Below are positions 6,486 through 11,150 of a stretch of 11,999 bases of DNA, in pieces. The translations under genes were made by a program, and so were the position numbers. The stretch is from Actinomycetota bacterium (lineage in GTDB: Bacteria; Actinomycetota; Actinomycetes; Nanopelagicales; Nanopelagicaceae). The first letter of the stretch is position 1. Every line of letters begins with the position of its first letter. The stretch spans positions 1 to 11,999 of the forward strand of contig CANBRH010000030.1 in NCBI GenBank assembly GCA_947371865.1. The letters are read 5' to 3'. Below the pieces are notes generated by a model. That model was not told the DNA's origin. It made no database searches and saw only the letters and a list, made by a program, of their open reading frames with translations.

Positions 6486-6546
6486 GGCAGCCTCTCCGGT
6501 TGTTGCGAACTGTTGGCAAGTGTAGTTCGGCAGCCCAGATTTTGCC

Positions 6547-7545
6547 TTAAAGCTTGGATAACTCCGAATTCGCAGGCGCTAATTCCAACCCATCGGGGTT
6601 GTTGAGATACCCCTGCTTGGTGCCAGTCTTACCTTTTACTCCGTACTGCCAGACCACTTTATTGGTCGTTGGGTCCACAACAATGATGCGGTGATTGGCG
6701 TCGTCAGTGGCGATGATCTGCTTGTTGGCAAGTGCGGTCGCAAGAGATGGATGGTCTAAAGCCAGAGCACCTTTAGGTTTGTACTGCCAAATCAGCTTGC
6801 CCTTTGAATTGAATTCAACGATGGAACCGTTCTTCACGAAGTCAACCGTTACGTAGAGATCCGGGGAAACTTCGTTGGAATCAGATGGGTAATAAACCTT
6901 TGGGGCATGTGCCGACCAGATAACTTTGCCGGACGTTGTGACCTCATCTATCCAGTCGCCATTGATCTCGGTTACTAACAGATTGCCATTGGCCATGGGG
7001 AAAGCGCCATTTGGGCTCCCGTATCGAGTTGGTGGATTGTGATAGCAAGATCCGGTCTTGCCAAATTGCGTGGTCTTCTTTGTCGCAGGATCAATAAATA
7101 GAATCCGGCAGTTGGCAATATCGGCGGTAATAATTCGACCGTCACTCATCATCATCGCATCATCTGGATTGTGGAGATAGCCGGCTTTCGTCGAGCTCTT
7201 TCCCGATACTCCATATTCGAAAGTAATCTTTCGTGAAGCGATATCAATAATTCCTAGCATCTGATTTTCAGATTCTGTAACAACCAACTTCTTGCCATCG
7301 GAGGTAAAGAAAACATCATCGGGAGTTTTGAATACTTGACCTGGCGCGAGATCGCCTTTTTGCGGGAAGGTCCAAAGGACTTTCTTTGCGTAATTCACGA
7401 GGACTAATCGATTGTTGCCTTCATCTGCTATCAGTACATTTCCTGAAAACGCTGGGGTGTTTGCATTTGCACTTACAAAGCCCAAAAAGCTGCTAGCTAA
7501 AACAACTGTGGTTAATAAGGCGCTTCGTTTCATCCGATTGGTCAT
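6547..7545 (-). CDS. Exported beta-propeller (NHL/PQQ-like repeat) protein
   Basis: 332 residues from the ATG at 7545. A longer frame reaches 7602, but the earlier codons lack any signal; the 7545 ATG lies exactly six bases after TACACT and opens a proper signal peptide (MTNRMKRS, hydrophobic LLTTVVLASSFLGFV, SANA cleavage near 28). The mature part consists of repeated blades with an Asn/Asp-rich turn then 'R-I/L-hydrophobic-V/I-D': ADEGNNRLVLV (40-50), ADIANCRILFID (141-152), TDDANHRIIVVD (280-291), each followed by a lysine-rich turn and often 'W-x-Y/F'. This is how NHL and PQQ-type propeller blades look. GKSSTKAGYLHNPDD (115-129) and GKTGTKQGYLNNPDG (305-319) are near copies, marking duplicated blades. 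C146 and C167 could form a disulfide. Exported propellers bind ligands or act as enzymes; no catalytic signature tells which. Confidence 0.75.
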   Translation of the reverse strand: MTNRMKRSALLTTVVLASSFLGFVSANANTPAFSGNVLIADEGNNRLVLVNYAKKVLWTFPQKGDLAPGQVFKTPDDVFFTSDGKKLVVTESENQMLGIIDIASRKITFEYGVSGKSSTKAGYLHNPDDAMMMSDGRIITADIANCRILFIDPATKKTTQFGKTGSCYHNPPTRYGSPNGAFPMANGNLLVTEINGDWIDEVTTSGKVIWSAHAPKVYYPSDSNEVSPDLYVTVDFVKNGSIVEFNSKGKLIWQYKPKGALALDHPSLATALANKQIIATDDANHRIIVVDPTTNKVVWQYGVKGKTGTKQGYLNNPDGLELAPANSELSKL

Positions 7546-7551
7546 TGCTCG

Positions 7552-7557
7552 AGTGTA
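7552..7557 (-). promoter_or_regulatory. -10 box (TACACT) for leaderless beta-propeller gene
   Basis: Minus-strand TACACT-CGAGCA-ATG fixes the start at 7545 and argues against an upstream start at 7602, which would lie before the promoter. No obvious -35 hexamer is present; the upstream bases are AT-rich (AAAAATATAAATA). Confidence 0.55.
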
Positions 7558-7611
7558 GATATTTATATTTTTGGCAGGAGATGAGGCATAGGGGGCAGGC
7601 ACTCAATCGGA

Positions 7612-8787
7612 TTATTGTTGGGCGTTAGCTTTAATCCCCGTGAGAACACCGCTGCTGCCCATAAGTAAGGCCAAGGAGACAAAGACTGCACTCGCGCCTA
7701 GCGGGCCAGCAATCACACCGGCCAAAGCGGGCAGGAGGAACTGACCAAAGCGATTTCCAGCGAGTCGAACAGAGATCGTGAACGAGCGTTCGGGGTCTTT
7801 GGAAAGCCTAGACACCCAGGCCATCGTCATAGGTTGGCCAACACCCAGAGAGAATCCAGCGATTCCGATGACTACATAAAGAAAGAGAACCTGATGTGCG
7901 GAAGTAGCAACCACACAGGCGATCGAAGAAATGGCAATACTGCAAATAAGTAATCGCCAGAAACCGATTACTTCGGTCATTTTGCCTAAATAAACCCTGG
8001 AAGCCATCGATGTCAGCGCTCGTATGGCCAGCACAATTCCAATGGAGGATGAGCTGAAACCGCGCTCCTTCCCGAAGACGGGTAAGAAAACCACAAGCAC
8101 GTCAACGCTGGAGGAAATCGCCAAGCTGGTAAACATCGCCAACTTCATCCCCGGATTTTGCAGCACACTGGCAAAACTGACTTGCTCGCGAGACTCTTTT
8201 GCGCTGACGCCAACCGTAGGCCCCATCGGAAATTTTCGCAGAAGCGGGATGATCCCAAGCGCACCCAAAATGGCCGCAGCCAAAAATGCATGACTAGTTG
8301 ATTTTGGCAGCACGCCGTGCGATCCAGAAACCGCAGAACCAATCAATGGGCCAAAGAGTTGACCCAGAGCGGCGCTGAAAGTGTAGAGACCGAAGAATCG
8401 TTCGTAATTTCCACTGGGGCTGCGGTTTGCAAACATCGCTTGCGCGCCAATCATGCAGAGCAGTTGTGCTGTACCCAGGGCAGCAACGGCAACGACCATT
8501 AAAGCGATGGAGTTAGCCACCATGAGAACGCTTGTAGAGATAACGATCAAAATTGTGCCGTAAAGAATGAATCGACCTTCACCATACTGGTTAACCCAGC
8601 GACCTAATGCGACCGCAAGCAAAAGCGGAAAAAGCGCATAAAGGGCGCCGAATGTTCCGACCAGAAAATTATTCGAGTGCAAAATCAAAAGTTTGTAGGT
8701 GATCATCGGGCGAGATAAATAGGTACTTGCTTGGATAAAGGCGGAATTGATGAAGGCAATCCATGCCCACATTTCAAACCGTCTCAT
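7612..8787 (-). CDS. Major facilitator superfamily transporter
   Basis: 391 residues, about 12 hydrophobic segments, the usual MFS length. The loop between TM2 and TM3 carries GRWVNQYGEGR (62-72), a version of the MFS 'G-x-x-x-D-R-x-G-R-R' motif with Asn-Gln in place of Asp-Arg. The midpoint has a long basic cytoplasmic loop (about 184-212, RKFPMGPTVGVSAKESREQ), and the second half repeats the pattern with YLGKMTEVIGFWR (266-278). GIAGFSLGVGQPM (308-320) and RLAGNRFGQFLLP (341-353) resemble drug/H+ antiporter-like MFS members. Substrate cannot be inferred. The start lies 10 bases after the stop of the DinB-like gene on the same strand, so the two are probably one operon with coupled translation; there is no Shine-Dalgarno site. 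M6 is an alternative start. Confidence 0.85.
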   Translation of the reverse strand: MRRFEMWAWIAFINSAFIQASTYLSRPMITYKLLILHSNNFLVGTFGALYALFPLLLAVALGRWVNQYGEGRFILYGTILIVISTSVLMVANSIALMVVAVAALGTAQLLCMIGAQAMFANRSPSGNYERFFGLYTFSAALGQLFGPLIGSAVSGSHGVLPKSTSHAFLAAAILGALGIIPLLRKFPMGPTVGVSAKESREQVSFASVLQNPGMKLAMFTSLAISSSVDVLVVFLPVFGKERGFSSSSIGIVLAIRALTSMASRVYLGKMTEVIGFWRLLICSIAISSIACVVATSAHQVLFLYVVIGIAGFSLGVGQPMTMAWVSRLSKDPERSFTISVRLAGNRFGQFLLPALAGVIAGPLGASAVFVSLALLMGSSGVLTGIKANAQQ

Positions 8788-8797
8788 AAAAGAGGAC

Positions 8798-9247
8798 TTA
8801 AGAGAATTGCTTGAATTGGTTGAGGTGTCCTAGGCGATGCTCGAGCCCGTAATTGAGAATTTGGCTCAAGGTAAGTTCGCCCATTGATTCGTGGACGCCA
8901 ACTCGATCCCATTTCTCTGGAGCAATCTGAGAGAGAACATCTATATTGACTTGGAAAATGCCTTCGATAGCTGCCAACGAAGCAAATGGGTCGCGACCGG
9001 CATAATTCAAATTATTGGGATATAGATCTTCATCAAAGTTTGCCAGAAGTGGTTTTTCAACGGTCAGAACGTGCCAGTATCGAGCCGCAAAGTGAATATC
9101 GCCATCAGACATGTGATGAACGATGAAAGCTCGGGACCACTCCCCCGATGTGCTGGGAGTTACTAGTTCTTCTTTAGTCAAAGAATTTGCGAGATCGATA
9201 AATTCGATTGTGGCCTTGGAGTATTGAGAGAGTAGCTCTGAAGTCAT
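8798..9247 (-). CDS. DinB-fold metal-dependent protein (maleylpyruvate isomerase / DinB_2 type)
   Basis: 149 residues. A four-helix-bundle DinB-like protein with the expected metal-binding histidines: the VHHMSDGDIHF block (43-53, H44/H45) in helix 2, and H137-x3-H141 in the last helix (GLEHRLGHLNQF). SGEWS before the first His motif (34-38, W37) is also typical of this family ('G-x-W-S/T-x-x-x-x-x-x-H'). Members act as thiol-dependent (bacillithiol or mycothiol) transferases or isomerases, or are uncharacterised. Actinobacteria use mycothiol, so a mycothiol-linked detoxification role is possible but not shown by the sequence. It is followed after 10 bases by the MFS transporter, which makes detoxification plus export an attractive but unproven joint role. 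Its ATG follows TAGGCT by six bases, and two TTCGAA palindromes lie just upstream. Confidence 0.8.
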   Translation of the reverse strand: MTSELLSQYSKATIEFIDLANSLTKEELVTPSTSGEWSRAFIVHHMSDGDIHFAARYWHVLTVEKPLLANFDEDLYPNNLNYAGRDPFASLAAIEGIFQVNIDVLSQIAPEKWDRVGVHESMGELTLSQILNYGLEHRLGHLNQFKQFS

Positions 9248-9253
9248 AGGCAG

Positions 9254-9259
9254 AGCCTA
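9254..9259 (-). promoter_or_regulatory. -10 box (TAGGCT) for leaderless DinB-like gene
   Basis: Minus-strand TAGGCT-CTGCCT-ATG. The six-base spacer and the last three bases of the box are identical to those of the HNH gene at 1197-1211. No Shine-Dalgarno site is present in the 37-base gap to the preceding stop codon. Confidence 0.6.
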
Positions 9260-9263
9260 CCTT

Positions 9264-9279
9264 TTCGAAAGTGTTCGAA
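9264..9279. promoter_or_regulatory. Two TTCGAA palindromes one helical turn apart upstream of the DinB-like gene
   Basis: TTCGAA occurs at 9264-9269 and 9274-9279, centres exactly 10 bases apart, embedded in a TTTCGAA-CAC-TTTCGAA direct repeat on the minus strand. They fall between the -10 box and the expected -35 of the DinB-like/MFS unit, an ideal repressor position. The half-sites resemble actinobacterial LexA half-sites (CGAAC / GTTCG), but the spacing is two bases shorter than the TCGAAC-N4-GTTCGA SOS box, so LexA is only a weak candidate. Confidence 0.4.
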
Positions 9280-9284
9280 ACTCC

Positions 9285-9890
9285 CTAGCCAATGGCCGGT
9301 AAATTCCAATCGAACTTAATGGAGAGTTCGCGGACGAATACCGTCACCAGACCAGAGGCGAGGACTGATATCGCCACCACGGTGGTCAGGCGATCCACAC
9401 CTAAATAAACCAGGGCGCCCAAAAGGCACGAAGTACCGATAGTTTCACGGTGCAGCAATACGGGTGGAATTTGGCAGAGCAGATCGCGCAGGAGCCCACC
9501 GGTTACGCCTCCGATTAATCCGAGAATGGCGGCTACAAAGAAATTGATGTGAAACCCCGCCGCAAAATTGGCACTGGACACCGTGGCCACGGCCAAGCCG
9601 AACGTGTCCAACGAAAGAACGAATCGCCCTACGGGTTCCGTGCTCTTTATCGCAATGGTCAGAAGCACGGCCAGGAGGATCGAAGCGAAAAGCCACGGGT
9701 GCTGAATCCAAGGTGGCAGTTGACCTAGGAAGAGATTTCGAAAAGTGCCACCGCTGAGCGAGGAGACCGCCGCGATCAGCGCTATTCCACCGTAATCCAA
9801 CCCTTTGCTTGCGGCGACTCGCGCACCAACCAACGCGAATGCAAAGGTGGCAATTAGGTCAAAAGTTGTTACCAGCGGGGCAAAATGCAT
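9285..9890 (-). CDS. TRIC/UPF0126-family membrane channel or transporter (YicG-like)
   Basis: 201 residues from the ATG at 9890, about seven transmembrane helices. The two hallmark repeats are present: GGTFRNLFLGQLPPW in the first half and GGLLRDLLCQIPPVLL in the second, each glycine-rich kink then 'R-D/N' and Pro. Bacterial relatives include trimeric intracellular cation channel homologues and YicG, reported as a glycine transporter, so the substrate is uncertain. The first repeat has Arg-Asn where family members usually have Arg-Asp. An upstream in-frame GTG at 9905 would add five residues (MDNGR). The ATG is preferred because GATAAT, a near-consensus -10, sits exactly six bases before it. 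It lies 18 bases after the UbiA-like stop on the same strand, so read-through transcription is also likely. Confidence 0.85.
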   Translation of the reverse strand: MHFAPLVTTFDLIATFAFALVGARVAASKGLDYGGIALIAAVSSLSGGTFRNLFLGQLPPWIQHPWLFASILLAVLLTIAIKSTEPVGRFVLSLDTFGLAVATVSSANFAAGFHINFFVAAILGLIGGVTGGLLRDLLCQIPPVLLHRETIGTSCLLGALVYLGVDRLTTVVAISVLASGLVTVFVRELSIKFDWNLPAIG

Positions 9891-9896
9891 GCGCCC

Positions 9897-9902
9897 ATTA
9901 TC
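9897..9902 (-). promoter_or_regulatory. Possible -10 box (GATAAT) for the TRIC-family gene
   Basis: Minus-strand GATAAT-GGGCGC-ATG matches the TATAAT consensus at five of six bases and has the same six-base spacing as other starts here, though it lacks the initial T. It lies in the short gap just after the UbiA-like stop codon and would give the gene its own leaderless transcript. Confidence 0.4.
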
Positions 9903-9908
9903 CACTAT

Positions 9909-10700
9909 CTAGCGAAGTGCATTGGAAAAGAGCAATGTGGCAACGTCCACGAGAGAGAGCAACATGATGGCCTGAAAGCCATACTTCTTGGGCCTGAGTA
10001 AAAGTGTTGCTAACGCCAAAAAAGTAACGGTCAAGATCAAGAAATGAAACTGGCTGGTATGCAGAGTAAGGAAACCTGCTACCGCGGCTAATGAGGTGCC
10101 AGCTATATAGACGCTTACCTGAATACCGACTATTTGTGGAAGTCCATATATACCGATGAGGCGGTCATCTTCGAGATCCTTCAATACATTTGCGAAATGG
10201 GCTGAGAGTCCAAAGAGTCCGCCGGCGAACATAAGCCACAATGGTAAAGGTCGATGAGCCGCGACATGAGCTATGGAGGCCAAAGAGGCGAAGGCAAAGA
10301 TATAAGGAAGCGGTGAACTCTTCCGAAATTTAAAGTATCCGTTGTAAGAAAGTCCGCAAGCAACTCCAAAAAGATGAAGTGTTCCGCCACGAAAACCGAG
10401 TGGGCCAAGGTAAGAAATAACGATGCAAACAACTAGATCAACGTAAAGCGCGTGCCGAAGCGTTTTAACTTTCAACGTTCCGTCAAAGAGCGGTTTAGAA
10501 ATTCTATTTTGAAGTCGGTCGCTTTCAACATCTTCGATGTCATTATGCCAACCAACCGCTAATTGGCCAGAAAATACTGCTATGGCTATAAGACAAGAAT
10601 CTGACCAAGAGAAGAAGTTATGCGCTAGTAGAAGAGAAATTGTCGTCACCAACAAAGTTGGACCAAAGTGCGAGGCTTTCAGCATTTTGGCAACGACCAT
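9909..10700 (-). CDS. UbiA-family prenyltransferase
   Basis: 263 residues from the ATG at 10700, about eight to nine membrane helices. Both Mg-diphosphate-binding motifs are visible: N53-D54-x2-D57-x3-D61 in GWHNDIEDVESDR, and N171-x3-D175-x3-D179 in NVLKDLEDDR. YNGYFKF (119-125) is the tyrosine-rich region seen in actinobacterial relatives. The family transfers a polyprenyl chain onto an aromatic or other acceptor within the membrane, in quinone, lipid or pigment synthesis. The acceptor cannot be predicted and no quinone or carotenoid genes are alongside. A TTG two codons earlier (10706) is in frame, but TAGAGT lies exactly six bases before the ATG at 10700, which makes that ATG the likely leaderless start. 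G+C is patchy: one sampled line is about 35% and another about 55%. Confidence 0.85.
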   Translation of the reverse strand: MVVAKMLKASHFGPTLLVTTISLLLAHNFFSWSDSCLIAIAVFSGQLAVGWHNDIEDVESDRLQNRISKPLFDGTLKVKTLRHALYVDLVVCIVISYLGPLGFRGGTLHLFGVACGLSYNGYFKFRKSSPLPYIFAFASLASIAHVAAHRPLPLWLMFAGGLFGLSAHFANVLKDLEDDRLIGIYGLPQIVGIQVSVYIAGTSLAAVAGFLTLHTSQFHFLILTVTFLALATLLLRPKKYGFQAIMLLSLVDVATLLFSNALR

Positions 10701-10706
10701 TATCAA

Positions 10707-10712
10707 ACTCTA
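10707..10712 (-). promoter_or_regulatory. -10 box (TAGAGT) for leaderless UbiA-family gene
   Basis: Minus-strand TAGAGT-TTGATA-ATG. It decides between the TTG at 10706 and the ATG at 10700 in favour of the ATG. The best upstream hexamer at 18 bases is TGAGCG, a poor -35. Confidence 0.55.
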
Positions 10713-10761
10713 ACTTGCTGGCTAAATTCACGCTCAGATTCTGAAAAGGGCCATCTTGAGC

Positions 10762-10802
10762 GGTGGGCAGCCCCCACCTTTCTGAGAGCCCAGCATGGGG
10801 GC
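10762..10802. repeat. Two mutually exclusive hairpins in the UbiA / LEA-like divergent region
   Basis: GGTGGG (10762-10767) pairs with CCCACC (10773-10778) around a five-base loop, while GCCCCCA (10770-10776) pairs with TGGGGGC (10796-10802) around 19 bases. The two stems share bases 10773-10776, so only one can form. They lie 87-127 bases upstream of the LEA-like start. If transcribed on the plus strand they could act as a leader switch, but I recognise no known riboswitch consensus, and no promoter is placed confidently. Confidence 0.35.
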
Positions 10803-10888
10803 AGATGTTACGTTCTCGATAGATCAAATGCGGCGTTCGAGCAAATAGCTCATTGAAGGGCGATCTCAGATGGTCGATGAGGAACACA

Positions 10889-11131
10889 ATGACACACCAT
10901 GAAAAAGACGCTCACAAACACCTAAAAGCAGCCAAAGAAGAATTAAAGGACGCTGCTTCAGGAATAGTTAGAGAAACTAAAGAACAAGCAGGCGAAAAAA
11001 TGGACCAGGCAAAAGATAAAGCCAAAGAACTCGTAGGCAATGTCGCAGCTTCTATTGGTTCAGTCGTCGACAAAGTACAAACAGAAGTGAAGAAGCCAGA
11101 ACCTAAGGATCAAACTGCACCAAAGAATTAG
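10889..11131 (+). CDS. Small LEA/CsbD-like hydrophilic helical protein
   Basis: 80 residues, no signal peptide, no cysteine, highly charged. Residues about 1-50 (MTHHEKDAHKHLKAAKEELK onward) are lysine/glutamate/alanine-rich with repeated A-K-x-x-x-K-E-like steps, as in the amphipathic helices of late embryogenesis abundant (LEA) and CsbD-type stress proteins: VRETKEQAGEKMDQAKDKAK spans about 27-46. A less polar GNVAASIGSVVDKV (50-63) and a Pro/Lys tail follow. Proteins of this composition are linked to desiccation, osmotic or cold stress, where they shield membranes or proteins; the match is by composition and not by a decisive motif. The ATG at 10889 is chosen over TTG 10853 and ATG 10877 because GAGGAA (10879-10884) is a good Shine-Dalgarno site for it. 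A secreted ice-binding protein starts 19 bases after the stop on the same strand, so the two probably share a transcript. The sampled line is about 38% G+C. Confidence 0.65.
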   Translation: MTHHEKDAHKHLKAAKEELKDAASGIVRETKEQAGEKMDQAKDKAKELVGNVAASIGSVVDKVQTEVKKPEPKDQTAPKN

Positions 11132-11136
11132 GTTGG

Positions 11137-11148
11137 GATTCTAGAATC
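11137..11148. promoter_or_regulatory. 12-bp palindrome just before the ice-binding protein start
   Basis: GATTCTAGAATC equals its own reverse complement and ends two bases before the ATG at 11151. It contains TAGAAT, a good -10 look-alike, but that is only three bases from the ATG, unlike the six-base rule seen elsewhere. It may be an operator, or a structure that occludes the start when the upstream gene is transcribed. No Shine-Dalgarno site is visible. Confidence 0.35.
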
Positions 11149-11150
11149 TC

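Noticed and set aside
6506..6533. CGAACT/AGTTCG inverted repeat before the desulfurase-like gene
   Set aside because: Six-base arms separated by a long spacer, with no T tract and no promoter relation, are weak enough to be chance.
7546..7602. Start of the propeller gene at 7602
   Set aside because: The extra 19 residues (MPAPYASSPAKNINIYTRA) precede a normal signal peptide and span the presumed -10 box; the ATG at 7545 is better supported.
9264..9279. Canonical LexA/SOS box upstream of the DinB-like gene
   Set aside because: The half-sites are right in sequence but two bases too close for TCGAAC-N4-GTTCGA, so only an unspecified operator is proposed.
10775..10840. TPP riboswitch suggested by CTGAGA at about 10782
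   Set aside because: The remaining TPP elements (ACC...TGAACCTGAT and GCGTAGGGA) are absent, so the hexamer is a coincidence.
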